From positions 124,001 to 188,000 of the forward strand of contig NW_015971549.1 in the NCBI RefSeq assembly GCF_000182565.1: a stretch of DNA of 64,000 nucleotides, given 5' to 3'. The notes under the pieces are model-generated. The model worked only from the letters and a program-made list of their open reading frames with translations, made no database searches and had not been told where the DNA came from. This stretch comes from Spizellomyces punctatus DAOM BR117. Taxonomy: Eukaryota; Chytridiomycota; Chytridiomycetes; Spizellomycetales; Spizellomycetaceae. A program made the position numbers and the translations under genes. This document shows positions 10,661 to 22,829 of the stretch, in pieces; the first letter of the stretch is position 1; the number at the start of each line of letters is the position of its first letter.

Positions 10661-12240
10661 TCACCGAACCACACCAGCCAATACTGTCACATCATCCATC
10701 TTGCCACCTTGATAGTATAATCCTTCCTGAATAGCGCGTGACTGGAAAGGGCTAGACGAAAATCGTGAATCTTCCGCAATCTCCCTCGCTCGCTTCAAAA
10801 GGGCATCCGTTATGCGCTGGGGATCAACCGATACCGCCTTCTTGTTTTGTGTAACTGAGCGAACAATGTCCACAATGTCTTCATCAAATACATTGTCAAA
10901 CATTCCATCGCTGCCGAGAATGACAATGTCTCCTTCTTCAACTTTTACTCGAAACGTTTGAGCGTCCGCCGGTGAATCGCGGCTCCCCGTACCCAGTTGG
11001 AAGGGGAAATTGAAAGAGTGTTGTTGCTCCTCCGTGCGGAAGATCGGTTCGCTGTCCCGGATGATCAAAACTCCGCAATCACCTAAATTCGCTATTCGTA
11101 ATTCATCATCCTGAAAAAATCGCCAAAAGCATGAGTTATTTCTTTTGCAAGGGCGCTCTACTTTTCAAGCAAACATACCCTTAATATTGCAATGATCGCC
11201 GTGGTCGACCCTAGCAAATTCTCTGCCTTTGCATCGAGGTTGGTATGATCATAGCTCTTCTGCAAGATATCCCTCGGATCTACATTGTTATAGTCCTCAA
11301 TGGTATAATCTGAATTCACAATGTCATCCAACTTCTCCAGCTCTGCGCTGGCATAGTGCATAATCTTTCGAGAATACAATGCTGGGTTTGCCCCTAAAAG
11401 CATGGAAAGTTAGACGGGTCAAATTTCTAATTATTTCCCCATCGTATTTCTTACCCTTCACTTGCGCCCAACCTCCGACCCCGTCTGCCACCCCTAGAGA
11501 ATCCGGACGAACAAAATACGCATCTTCTCCAACTTGGACCGATAGAAACTCCCCCGAGTCGTTTGAACACGGCCGACTCGCTCTCTTTGGCATTGCGGAC
11601 GCGGCATGTGCAAATCGAAATGTCCGACGAGTAGTTGGTATAGCCTACAGTGCGCGAGCATTAAAAAAAAAAATGGCTACTCCAAACGCTCCTGCACCAG
11701 TTTTCTGCTGGCCCATACCTTTTCAAACAGTTCAAAAATGCTCGGGCTTTCTCTCCGTTTGAACCAGTTTAGAGTATCTGGCTGAGATGCCACGGCCGGC
11801 ATAGACATGTGCCTTATGTGCTGGTGCTTGGTATAAGCCAAGTGCAGTTGCTCTGCCCCGGCGGTGTGCACCCCACAGCGAGGGGCATAGGTAGCGCAAG
11901 CGGCGGCATAGTTGAAGTTTGACGCTTCAGTGAATAGTCTATACGCTCTACGAGGCCCTTCACTGTGACTTTTCTTTCCACCTGGCGGACTTGGTGGGCG
12001 GACTATAGGGTCTGTGCATGGTTCTTGGAATGGTGGGATAAAGGCGATACGATATGGAGGGAGTGTGGGCTTGGCTGTCGAGAGGGTGTGATTGGGGAGG
12101 GGAGACTTTTCTATTGATGGTGAGGAGAATCGTCCTGAGGACACATAGAGAGGGGTCCGGACAATGTTCCGCACATAGCGGGATACTGTTTGAGCAACGA
12201 TGCGCACCGCTGAGAATGGGTTCCCTCGTGCATACAGCAT
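10661..12240 (-). CDS. PTC7: PTC7/PPTC7-type PP2C protein phosphatase, probably mitochondrial
   Basis: The C-terminal exons carry the PPM/PP2C core in the PTC7 order: GEDAYFVRPDSLGVADGVGG (metal Asp and GVGGW), an ILQKSYDHT helix, LLGSTTAIIAILR, then DDELRIANLGDCGVLIIRD and GDIVILGSDGMFDNVFDEDI with the late metal Asp, ending GGKMDDVTVLAGVVR. Exons lie at about 10661-11107, 11180-11395, 11453-11650 and a long 5' exon at about 11703-12240. The ATG at 12240 begins MLYARGNPFSAVRIVAQTVS, Arg-rich with no acidic residues, which fits a mitochondrial presequence; a longer frame to 12282 starts only with TTG. Yeast Ptc7 and human PPTC7 act in mitochondria on coenzyme Q and import proteins. The first junction, near 11650-11703, needs an unusual donor (GTGCAG), so it is uncertain. 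Confidence 0.82.
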
Positions 12241-12598
12241 AGTGCACGGGCAACGAGAGTGTGCGCAAACAGTTTGACACAAACGTCTTCACAGAAAGGC
12301 TAGCTCCAAGTATGCGTAATTGTGAAAAACGAACGTAAAATCCTGGTAATGTCCCGTTGGCGTTTTGGTGCCCTCGTCACCCCGTTCATGTGTTGGCAAA
12401 AATAGGCGATTCCAGTGATAAGCAACAAACTATTCATTTGGATCATTCGGTACGCTTGGATCTTCTGGTCACCATCGATGCCTTTGCGCAATGACTGTGC
12501 CACTGACCCACAAATCTGGATTGACTGTCGATCCGTGGTGCTGGGTATTGATTATGTAGGCAGATCATTATGACTTGCCCACAGCGTTCTCCATCGTG

Positions 12599-12631
<33 letters not shown>
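12241..12631. promoter_or_regulatory. Divergent intergenic region between PTC7 and histidine phosphatase genes
   Basis: The two genes start on opposite strands about 390 bp apart, so this stretch must carry both promoters. No clear TATA box is visible. Its plus-strand end is a GTC trinucleotide run abutting the downstream ATG. Confidence 0.4.
12595..12631 (+). repeat. GTC trinucleotide microsatellite
   Basis: About a dozen near-perfect GTC units end directly at the ATG of the histidine phosphatase gene. Read in frame they would be a poly-valine run, but the only in-frame start upstream is TTG, so the run is better taken as 5' UTR. Confidence 0.85.
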
Positions 12632-12632
<1 letters not shown>

Positions 12633-13493
12633 TGTCCCCAGCTACCTCAAACGGCCAAACGCTGTCCCCACCCATCATCCACTTGGTCCGTCATGCACAA
12701 GGATGGCACAACGTTGACGATGACAGCACCATCAAAGACCCCACGCTCACCCCCTCGGGCGAGAACCAAGCCCACACACTCGCAAGTCAGTTCCCCTACC
12801 ATGATCAGATCACGCATATTATCTGCTCCCCTATGAAGCGTACAATCCAGACCACTCTCCTGGGTTTCAAACCTGCTTTGGATAGAGGTGTTCAAGTCAC
12901 AGTTTTGCCTGAATTTCAGGAATGTGGTGATTGGCCTGCGGATACAGGAACAGATCGTTCCCTCCTGGAAAAGGAGTTTGGTCGACCTGGATGGGATTTT
13001 CGTGGCGTTGTCGATGGGTGGAATTCGAAATCTGGCAAATGGGCGTCAGATCATCCGAGTCTTGTGGCCAGAGCAAGAGAAGCACGAAGAATCCTGAAGT
13101 CCATCAAAGGCCAGCACATTGTCGTTGTGACGCATGGCGCAGTATGTACAGTACATCTCACGCTGTTGCTCAACCGAGAGTGTTTTTTTAAGAGGTGTTT
13201 CTGCCCTTTTTCAGTTTTTGCACTATCTAACCGAAGATTGGTCCGACTTCAAATCCGGTCATGGCAAGTGTTTGATACTGATTTGTTACGCTTATCCATA
13301 TTTCTCACCATTCTCACTTACAATAGGCACTGGCTATGCTAATGCTGAATATCGATCTTTTGCCTTTGTTCCGGGGACGAATGGCAATGATTCTATCGCT
13401 GAAATTGAAGAAAGTAGAATTCGTAGAACTGGAACCGAGCATGGCTTGGGTAAAGCAGAGACACGAGAATTGAAGGCTACCCATGTAATTTAG
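12632..13493 (+). CDS. Histidine phosphatase superfamily (phosphoglycerate-mutase-like, PMU1-type)
   Basis: Three exons, 12632-13141, 13215-13263 and 13327-13493, give about 240 residues. The catalytic LVRHAQGWHNVD motif near residue 17-28 is the RHG-type phosphohistidine site in its fungal VRHAxGxHN form. The second arginine is in ICSPMKRTIQT, and the second catalytic histidine in GQHIVVVTHGA. The protein then has FLHYLTEDW and GYANAEYRSF, as in fungal PMU1-like phosphatases. I chose ATG 12632 because the longer frame begins with TTG. The second intron begins GCAAGT and ends AATAG, so it appears to be a GC-AG intron; the frame closes correctly across it. The substrate is not known. Confidence 0.85.
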
Positions 13494-13559
13494 TAGGACT
13501 GTACACTTCCAGATTAGTGCTGTGGACATCTAAACCATCAATATTGTCACAGATAGATA

Positions 13560-13665
13560 ACATGTACCGTTTTTTATTTCAACTGCACGGCTTCATGTCC
13601 TGGGTGCTAACGAGCCGGGTGACGTTAGTCGTTAGCAAAACAGTTTGAACTGCATATGATGCAGA
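13560..13665 (+). repeat. Diverged direct repeat, copy 1 (copy 2 at about 15418-15515)
   Basis: Both copies share, in order, CATGTACCGT, a T-rich patch, GGTGCTAACGAGCCGG, a GTTGAC/GTGACG step, TAGTCGT(T)AGCAAAACAG and TTGAACTGC. They are about 1.85 kb apart in the same orientation. This could be a solo relic of a mobile element or a segmental duplication; no coding sequence for a transposase or reverse transcriptase is visible between them. Confidence 0.65.
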
Positions 13666-14018
13666 TCCAACTGTTAGGGTATACAATTTAATGGCAACAT
13701 CTTTACTGCTTCATTCTTTGTGCCATCGCTAACGACCTTGAATCACCTCATGGCAGAGATTTACAAACTCTAAGGAAAGGCTTCCGTAAAGTAACCAGAA
13801 TGAACCCCATCCCACTCACCGATGGGTCTTTCATTCTCCAGCGTTGGGGGCAGCCCGATCATGCTTCTTGTTCCCCAACCTTCTAGCAAGAATAAGAAAC
13901 GGTGCCATACTAATCCGTGTGTCTAACAATATTATTTTACCATCTAGTGCTATCATATCATCTACAATTAAAATGAACCCTTTGTTACAATGTCCAACCT
14001 CCAAACGCTGATGCAAAG

Positions 14019-14430
14019 AGGTCTACCCGATGTTGGCTAGAACTATCCTGAATTAGATTTTCGGGATTTTTTCCTTTGACCCTTTGTCATTGACCCCCCT
14101 CCTGGTTCTCGGTCGATTTCCTTTTCATCGTTTCCTGTATTTTCCTCTTCTTATTGCATGACCCTTTTCATCGTTTCCTGTATTTTCTTCTTCTTATTCA
14201 TTGACATCCCTCGTGGTCCTCAGTTGATTTCCTTTTGTTCGTTTCCTATACTCTGTTCTTCTCATTCATTGAAATCCTTCTGATTCATTGACCGCCCTCG
14301 TGGTCCTCTGTCGATGTCCTCGGTCCAAGGTCTACCAGATGTTGGCTATCCCGATTTGGACTTTCGAGTTTTTTTTTCCTTTGGCCCCTTCGTTTGACCC
14401 CCCTCGAGTTCCTCTGTCTCTTTTTGATTT
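14019..14430 (+). repeat. Two diverged tandem units of about 310 bp
   Basis: GGTCTACC(C/A)GATGTTGGCTA begins both units, at about 14019 and 14328. Each is followed by a TTTTTTCCTTTG(A/G)CCCCTT-like tract, then TTGACCCCCCTC and a second T-rich tract. Inside, shorter repeats of TTTCATCGTTTCCTGTATTTTC recur at about 14123 and 14166. Confidence 0.6.
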
Positions 14431-14579
14431 CCTTTGTTATGGTCGATGCCGCCATGGAATGATTGAAACGATGTGATGATTGGAAAATCAGCTAATGGGT
14501 TGGGCGTGGCACTGGTTAGGGTTCTGATTCATTGACACATCTCTTTGAATTGCCGTTCGCCGTTCTTCCTCCTTCTGAT

Positions 14580-14984
14580 TCATTGGCATACTGAGTTTTC
14601 TTCTTTTGATTCCTTGACACATGCGGTGGGATTTTCTGCGCGTGGGAGTGTTGGCTCGATGTGGGCAAAAGATGAATTAGTTGATTCGCCATCCACATAA
14701 GCGAATGCCCCTTGCACGAAATAGCTTGCTAAATCCAAAGTAATCCATTGCGGCCACCCATCCTGGTAACAGTAGGTGCATATGCATGCACGCAATATCG
14801 CGTTTCCTTTGACTTTTGCTGAAACGACATTTGCAGCGCTGATCGTCGTGTCTTTTTGCAGTTTCGTACTCTCAATCCGTTTCTCCAATCTGGCCTTCTC
14901 ACTCGGCTTTTCACTCGGCTGTTCACCACGTTCAACAAAACTCAATACAACAGGCTCAGCTTTTTCGCGCTTGCATCTCGTCAT
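14580..14984 (-). CDS. Weak hypothetical ORF, 134 residues
   Basis: The frame runs from an ATG at 14984 (MTRCKREKAEPVV) to a TGA at 14580. It is Lys/Glu-rich at first and has three clustered Cys residues in ACICTYCYQDGW. I recognise no family. It lies in repeat-like DNA and may be chance. Confidence 0.15.
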   Translation of the reverse strand: MTRCKREKAEPVVLSFVERGEQPSEKPSEKARLEKRIESTKLQKDTTISAANVVSAKVKGNAILRACICTYCYQDGWPQWITLDLASYFVQGAFAYVDGESTNSSFAHIEPTLPRAENPTACVKESKEENSVCQ

Positions 14985-15603
14985 TCGCTCGATAATCTCT
15001 CTTGTTTTAGTTCATTCATTGAAATCCTACACTAAACTATCCAGTCGTTGTTGCATTTCTTCAACATCAGTCTTTGTGTGATCCCCATATTGGAGATCTC
15101 TGCCCAGAGTCGATGACGTTTGCGGTCGTTCCCTGAGCCTTCATACGAGGCTGCAAATAACACAGCTGCCACCCCTGCCAACGTAGCTCAGGAGAAAGGC
15201 AAGCTAGCCAGTCACTTGTATATTCGGTCATCAACACATATCCAACATTCGTGATACTATTTTGGCAACGAACATGTACCCTTGCCAATAAAGCAAAACA
15301 TCGCTGTGGGTGGGGTGATACGATACATCCGAAATCGCCCCGTTCGGATATGTGCGCCGTCACTGATGGGTAGTAGGATTGTCGTAATCCATAATGTACT
15401 GTCAGTAGGGATTCGATACCATGTACCGTCTTTATTTATACCGTAGTACGCTCTTTCAGGTCCCGGTGCTAACGAGCCGGTTGACTTTAGTCGTAAGCAA
15501 AACAGGTTGAACTGCGTATTGCAAGTCTCTAGCACTTCAGCTGGGGTCCAAATTTACATCAACATCTGCGCAAAGTGAAGCCTCAGCTACCAAATACATC
15601 ATC

Positions 15604-18600
15604 CTAAAAATAATCTACCCCGCTAACCCCTTCCAATAAATCATCCAAGATCCTCTCCGAAACAGATCCAATCCCCTTCGCCAACTCCTTCTGCTGACTG
15701 ACTGATAAACAAGCGTACTGATAAAGCAGCTCGCCATCCAGTACCAGCCGTGGTCCTGGAGGACCTGTCATTGGGGTCGCGGTTGCGGCTGTTGTAGGGC
15801 GGGATTGAAGGGGCACTTGACTGCATGTAATAGGATATTAGAAGAAATGACGAATTTGAGAATTTGAAGTTACAAATATCATACCGGAACCCGCGCGGAT
15901 TGAGGCCAGCGGGGTGCTGCAGATTGTTCACCATTTTCGAGTAAAGCCCATACAGACGTTTGTATAGCTTCTCGGAAACAGGTAACAGCAATGCAAGACC
16001 ACCTTCCAGGGTACCTTTTAACCAGACCAAGAATCAGTGGCAGTACGTCATAATAGATCAATCTCGCCGCACTCACCAGTTAAACAAACTTGTTGCCGAG
16101 GTATCGTATTCGACCCTTTACGAGAAGATGACATGCGCTGCAAGCGGACAATCTTGCTGACATGTTGTCCAGCATGGAAATCGCCTCTACGAATCAATTT
16201 TTGTCCGCTAGATGATTGTATATCTGTTCAACGGACGTAAGCAAGTGAATCTACAAGCACGTACAACCAAGCAGTCAACGAGGGACGCTACATACGATAT
16301 GGAGAATATGTCATAACATGCACATTTGATTCCCCATCGCCAACAATAAAGGCAAGGGACGAGTCGTCGACCATGAATTCGCAGCCATATACATTGAGGG
16401 AGTGATAATCCTTTCCCAATAGCGCGAGCTTTGGGGGCTCCTCCTATGATGTAGACAAAAATCTTGGTTAAAATGATCGAATTGCCTGTTAACATATCAA
16501 ACTGATTTGCGCACCTGGAATCCCAAGAACCACACGCTCTTCATGATATCCCCAACCAGAATGAGATTTTTTATAGCGCAAACGCTATTGACATACATGT
16601 TGACGTCAATGAATGCCACACCAGTCAGGCTTTCCGAATCGTCGAATGTGTGAATAATGATCTAAAACCAACGTAAAGGAAATGGAAGGTTACTTATGTC
16701 AGTCATGTATTAACCTACCGCCTTGCTCGGCCTTCATTCCTTCCCAATATGTTCTCTGTGCAACTATAGGTGAACGACCATCATCAAAAGGCACCGTCCC
16801 CTATCTTCCACAGTAGTTGATCTTCCAACCAACTTAGAGGATAACAGCCATCGAAAAACATAGTTTCCCGTTTCGGATTGGGTATCTTCCCCGTATCTAC
16901 GCTCCTCCATATGCAAATCATCGGTGAACATACCTTCGTGCCAATCGCCGCAAGCAAATATCCTCCAACATTACAAAGGGCTGTCACCGGACCCTTTTCT
17001 TCGTTTACAAATAATTGTTTAAAACGATGGTTGGTTTGAGGGTTGTCAGGTTCGGGAACGATGTCAATAATATCGTAAATGAATATCTAGGCGTTTCACA
17101 AACGTTCATCTTCGATTCTACCATCAGACAAACTGCAAGTACTGAACTCACCCTTCCTCGCGTCGCCAAGTCCTCCCCACGCACAGTTCCTGTGCCGACA
17201 GCGATGAATAATTTACGTCCAGAAGTGGTTTGCTTGCTTTCCAGTTCAATAGCTTGGATGGCAAGGATGTGCTCGTATTCGTCCATTGTGACTCTGGAAA
17301 TAGGAGCGGCTCTGTTACGTCCGTGCCCAGCGAATAGTATCCAAAAAAGGCGACTTACACGTCCACTGTTTCCCAAGTTACAGGAGAGACCAGTTCCATG
17401 CTGTACGAGCTGACCTGCGGCCAATACATCCCCGCATCTACCCCCATGAATGAGATTATTCGAAAAATCATCCATCAATTTCCATTAGTAACTATAAACA
17501 TACCTCTATCTTCATCCTTGACGCCGAAATTCCTCTTCGTATGCTCAGACTCTGGTAACTCATCACCGGCTTCGATAACACCAGCAGCCACCGCGGCAGC
17601 ATGCTGCGCCTTGGACAAAACAAAGGGAACCGGTACTGATGTCGCCATGACATAGGTCTGCGACGTGTGGTGATAGGTAAGTTTCTGTGGTGTTCGACGG
17701 AGAGGAACTTTGCAGTAGGGCCAGTCGGCATCGTATGTAAAATGGGCAGGGAGTTGACAGATGCGCATGGAGCCCTAGATCAAATATATTGGTTGACTAT
17801 GTCGAATACACTCAAAAGACAAACGTCAAAGACGCGGCGCTCGAAAACTTACCTGTCGAGTAACATATAAAAATCCATGTGGAACATTCACATTGTGTAA
17901 TCTCGTGAACCCAACCACCTCCCCATCCACCATCTGGGGATGAACTCTCACCACATTTTTGCCAGAAACAGCCATGGGCGGTTCAAGAACTGCTTGCAAA
18001 CCCTGCACAACGTCAAACTGCGGCCCCACTCCGCCAGTCTCGGCAACCATAATCCAACATGGTCTTGGCCCGGACATGAAGACGCCAGAATACATCAAAC
18101 TCCCTTCTAGTCCAATTTTGTTGAAAGGTTTCAGATACCGTCTTCGGCGGGTGGACGACTTCTCGGGGTATTGATGTACAGGGTGGAGTTTGTCGCCTTC
18201 AGTGTCGGCATAAAGTTTGGGTTCCCGCGATATATGATCGTGCGAGACACGGACGAAACGGATGGCCAGTCGGTGGGATCGGGAACTGTACAGGACGTCT
18301 CGGGAGTGTGTATTTGATGGGTTAGGGGTAGCAAGCGCATTGCCTAAGGCAGTGGCAGGAGTTTCGATATCATCATCCGGAATGTGAAGGAATGCTTTAT
18401 AGATGATAAGATCGGATTCTTCTGTTCGGCTCTGCCACAGATACAAGCCAATTAGCCATACTTAAGGTAAAGTATTCCAAGCAAATTCCTTACAATAAAG
18501 TATGGATGTTTATGTTTCTTATCTCTTCCTAGATTAATCATCAAAATCTCCTCGAATTTGACGGCAGGTCGTCGACTTTGTCCATTGCCGTGTGGATCGA

Positions 18601-21600
18601 CATGAGGATGATCGTATATCAAACTCGGAAGAAGATCAAACTGCGGAACAAAGTAGCATTGCTCAAAATCTGGAACGCGGAAGATCTGCAGAAAACATAA
18701 ATAAAATAATTATTCAATGTTCCGTGAACGGCAATATCTTCATAGACTCCTACTCACCTCCAGGGCACCGTCCTCTCTGAAAACGATGCACCAGATACGT
18801 CGTTCTGGAACCGACGGCTGACCGTCCTCATCGACGCGGCTGACATTTTCTTCGTTAACTTCAGCGGGTTCAGGAGCTTGATCTGGCGTGTCATCCCGAC
18901 GAAATGTATCACCGTTTGCATCAAGCTGCATACCATCCTCTTGTACAACAGTCTTTTCTTCGACATTCCCTTCCGCCTCACTCTCGCTATCATCGGCTAT
19001 CTCCGCCCCGTAGATATCGTCATGCTCTCCGTATAAATCCAAGTCCAATCCGCTGTTCAAGTCTTCCGCGACACGCTTTCGCTTCTTTGTTTTCTTCTTG
19101 GGAAGCTTTAGCTTGGCAACTGGATTGTACTGGGATACTGGTGTGGCTTTAGCAGCGGCAGTAACGGATTTGGCTGCTTCGCTAATAGTAGGAAGCAAAC
19201 TCCCGCTGGTATCATCGCAATACAAGCAAGCCGCAGTAATGCCAATATCCTACATCATTACCCTGTTATTGGCCACGCCACGCGCGGAGAGTCCTACGAC
19301 GGACACAAGTTGATTCATACCTTGAGCTCTTGACACATCTGCAAGTCTCTGGTGTGAGGATCCATCACAAAAAGCATCACTTCTCCAACGTTCATTAGGA
19401 CCAGGACGTAAGGGTCCACGATGCTACACGCCACGATCCAACGATCATCCTCGCTAATTGGGATTTCTTGTGTTCTCGTACCATCTGGTAACGCGTTATC
19501 GTCAAACACGGACATCTTATTGGATCGAGGGAATATCACCTACCTGAATCCAACACGATAATTCCACGAGGATGAACCTGAACTGTTGCAGTTTCATCTA
19601 AAAGGCTACCTACACCTACCGTAGGTCCCTCTCTGAAAAACCCTTTTCCTTCCACTTCGGCAAACTCTTCGCCAGTCTCTAATATCTGTACCCAAAGACA
19701 GAGTCAAGAAGGAAACATTGAACGTCTAAAGAAAAATGTTCATACCATGGTCTGGTCCTCTTTGGATAGAACTAGGAACTTGTCAAAAGCTTCTTTTACC
19801 ACAGGTGCGCCGTTCTCCTCAACAGTCTCCAGCTTCTCTATCAGGGAAGCATCCGCCACGTCAACAGATTCTCTTCTCTGCTCATTCACTGAGGTACACC
19901 GAACGGACCATACATCCGTTATCCCCGGCATCTCAAATGTGGAAATAATCTGTGGGCGGATGTTACGCTGAAGAATACCCAAAGCCCCGCTGAACCCTTC
20001 TCCAGCACATGTTACGACCTCAAGTGAGGTCCGGGGGTTATCGGGTGAGAAGGCGTGGGAGGAGTATTGGGTCGGTTCGCCAACGACGAGGTCTTTGATC
20101 GGGCCGGTGCAGATGAGGGAGTCGCAGATACGGAAAGTGTATCGGGATTTTGGGGATCGGGTGCTGGCAGATTTCGTTCGTGTTGTGGACGAGGATGATG
20201 TAACTGCAAGCTGTTGAGGCGATACTCCAAAGATATCTTCATCGATCGCCAATTCCATGGATGCGGCAATCCCTGTCTCTTCTCCGCTTGGCTCAGGAGA
20301 GATTGAGACAGCATCGTCATCCTCTTCATTTGCAACCACATCGGCTTCCGTAAACTGGATAAGCATCGCATCGGCAACTCGAGACCCAACAAAGAGGTAT
20401 CCGAAGTTGCTAACACCATCATCATTCTCAAATGTCCCTCCAATCTCTCGAAAGTTCTTCAAGACTCGTATCAGCGGCCTCCCCTGTGCATCCACATTAC
20501 CGATTCGTGTCCCGCAAGATGGCATGATCGTACGCAAGCCCACGCGGGTTACATTAAAGCTTTTAACGCCCCCCTTCCGTCTTTTCCATCCACGTCCAAC
20601 GTCCTCTCCACCTTCCATGTCAACCAGCACAAGCTCGCCGCTTCGCAAGACCAAAAGCAAGGTATCGGGGTTCAAAAAGTACGGAACGCACGCTTCGAGT
20701 GATATTCCCAAAGATTTATGATCGGAGAAATGGGCCGAGTCATAAAGCGGGTTCTTTGTTTCAAAACTATGACCAATGGACTCCATGCTTGGAGGTGCTG
20801 GAAAGTTGGATTCCATGCCGTAGTAGCTATTCACTGCACATGCTACCCCAGGAACGGAGGTTTGGTCTACGTGGATAAGCGCATTTGGGGAAAGGACTAC
20901 CAAACCTCCAACCGGTGGAGGGACAGGGATTAGACTAGTGGCATTGTACGGTAAGTGGTCCACCTTGAATAGAACGGGATAGCTTCGTTGCGTGATGTCG
21001 AGGGAAACGACAATGAGAGATTTGGTGTCCTTTCGTGCAGCCAGACGTCTGTAACGTAATCGCGGATGAGATTCGTACAGGACTCCCGAATAGGGTTTCT
21101 GGCACTCACCCGGTCCAGGTTTGTATGGGCTCATAAAGGATGGCTAGTGTCGGCTCGAAAAACCCGTACAAGAACGCGACGTCAACCACATTCCGAACTT
21201 TTGAATCAATAGCGGAAAAAGGTATCACGAAACTGGAATGGAATGGGTACTTGCTGCAACAAGGATGAGAACATGGTGGAGGTGTGGATTTGAGCTGGTG
21301 ACTAGCAGCCTACGAAAAAATGTTTCTGCAGCTGACCTGGACGTATCGTCAGCGTCGTTAACCTGGACGCCAGTATCCTGCTTAAAAGGCAATATAGCCA
21401 GACGGTCGTTATAAAAGCGGAGGACAGCGCATCGATTTTCGGGATCAATACGAATTTCCGGCTTGAACTTATTTGTGACGCTCTCTTTCTGTTCATACGC
21501 AGACCTATTAGATGCGAATTCGCTAGGCATATAAAAACAACATGATGAAAACCTTGAACTCCTCACGCTCGTAGTAATGGATTGATACTGTGACGATATT

Positions 21601-22341
21601 GTGTGTTGCCGCTGAGTATTCTATTAACGACATCTTTTTGCCAGCTTGTCAACATACGGTCTGACATGAATGTGATGCAACCATCCATGCAACACATGCG
21701 ACCAACTTTTCTTACCTTTGCATCTTTGAAGCTCAACAATAAGCTATCCATTCCCAACAACCCAACAGAAGTCGACGTTCGAACCACTCCGATCGACGTC
21801 ACATTTCCATGTAATCGAAACTGTGCATGAAGCTCCAACTTGGCAACTTTGCGGGGATGATTGCATCGTTGCGGTTCCGGGATAGGTTTGAGTTTGGGAA
21901 AGGGGAGATTCTGCAAGTCGTTTGTTTATACCATGTTTGAAAGAGTATTATGTCGTTCAGCCATTTTTGAATTAAAAACAAACAAGGGCGCAAGAGACCG
22001 CAGACAGATATCGGTGTTTTATTCACTTTTATTTTTTTCACATACACACGAGGTCCATTTGTTCTCGCAAAAGTGCCATGCAGGCACCACTATATCCACC
22101 ATCTCGAAAGCAGAAAACAGAATCCTACCTGATCCTCCTCCTCTTCTTTCTCCTTTGCCAACTGCTGTCGCACTACTTCCGTATCAGCAACATCGTCCTC
22201 TACAACATTGTACACTTGCAACAGCGATCCCCGGGAAACAATCAAGTTTACCGCGTTGGGAGCTGTAAACTGGGCCTCGACGCAAGTCTCAATGGATGTT
22301 GGAGGCAATAGTTCCTTGTAGAGGCTGTAGACAGAAGACAT
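15604..22341 (-). CDS. CPSF1: Cleavage and polyadenylation specificity factor subunit 1 (CPSF160)
   Basis: One long minus-strand gene of many exons, estimated at about 1,350 residues. It begins at an ATG at 22341 with MSSVYSLYKELLPPTSIETC, matching the CPSF160 opening. Following exons give GNVTSIGVVRTSTSVGLLGM, NIVTVSIHYYEREEF, ENRCAVLRFYNDRLAILPF and DTKSLIVVSLDITQRSYPVL, all in first-beta-propeller order. A middle stretch near 19030-19120 is Lys/Arg-rich (KKKTKKRKR) and then acidic, a likely nuclear localisation signal. Later exons (MRICQLPAHFTYDADWPYCK, HHTSQTYVMATSVPVPFVL, RKLFIAVGTGTVRGEDLATR, KGPVTALCNVGGYLLAAIGTK) are the CPSF_A domain. The end, LVLDGELLYQYACLS with LAKGIG and ILDDLLEG, is the conserved C terminus. 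It is the scaffold of the complex that recognises AAUAAA in pre-mRNA. Confidence 0.92.
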
Positions 22342-22756
22342 TGTTGGGCGGGAAGGTGGTTCCGTAAGCGAGGTTACGTTTGGTAATGGGGCATGCTGTC
22401 AAATGTATGGAGAGCGCTTTGAAGCATTGATCTAAGACGTTTGCAGATGAGCGAGCAACCTTTGTTGCCATGCCAACAACACGTCACTCTGCCTCTCTCA
22501 GTCCTCCTTGGCTGCCTCTCCGTTTACCCCCAACAAGTGCTACTGGAAGAATCTTTACGCCAATTACCACTTATATACGTGCTTGCGCACTCCCAACAGT
22601 CACCTCTCACTGACCCATCATCAAACTGCTAAACTGTGAAGCATTCCGTGCTGTGTTGTGCCATGCTGTGCTGTTGAGCAGCTCCGCGAAATGAGGCGCG
22701 ATTTCACTCCCTGATCATTACAACAACATGGGTTTCACCTGTCGTACAATTTATAT

Positions 22757-22829
22757 GCCCGGTTAGCTCAATCGGTAGAGCGTGAGGCTCTTAACCTCAA
22801 GGTTGCGGGTTCGACCCCCGCATCGGGCT
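22757..22829 (+). tRNA. tRNA-Lys (CTT)
   Basis: A 73-nt cloverleaf: acceptor GCCCGGT pairs with ATCGGGC, D-arm GCTCAATCGGTAGAGC, anticodon loop CTCTTAA with anticodon CTT, and T-arm GCGGGTTCGACCCCCGC. No intron is present. The mature sequence is identical to the minus-strand gene at 30423-30495. Confidence 0.97.

Larger units (their letters stand above)
13494..15603. other. Two-kilobase intergenic region with diverged repeats
   Basis: No confident gene lies between the histidine phosphatase and the 3' end of CPSF1. The region is T/C-rich on the plus strand, with repeated phrases such as TTTCCTGTATTTTC and CATTGAC. It holds two repeat pairs listed separately and one weak minus-strand ORF at 14580-14984. 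Confidence 0.5.

Noticed and set aside
12570-12836. Poly-Ser and poly-Val frames over the GTC repeat
   Set aside because: Both are readings of a microsatellite; the upstream start codon of the poly-Val frame is TTG and the next frame is overprinted on the histidine phosphatase.
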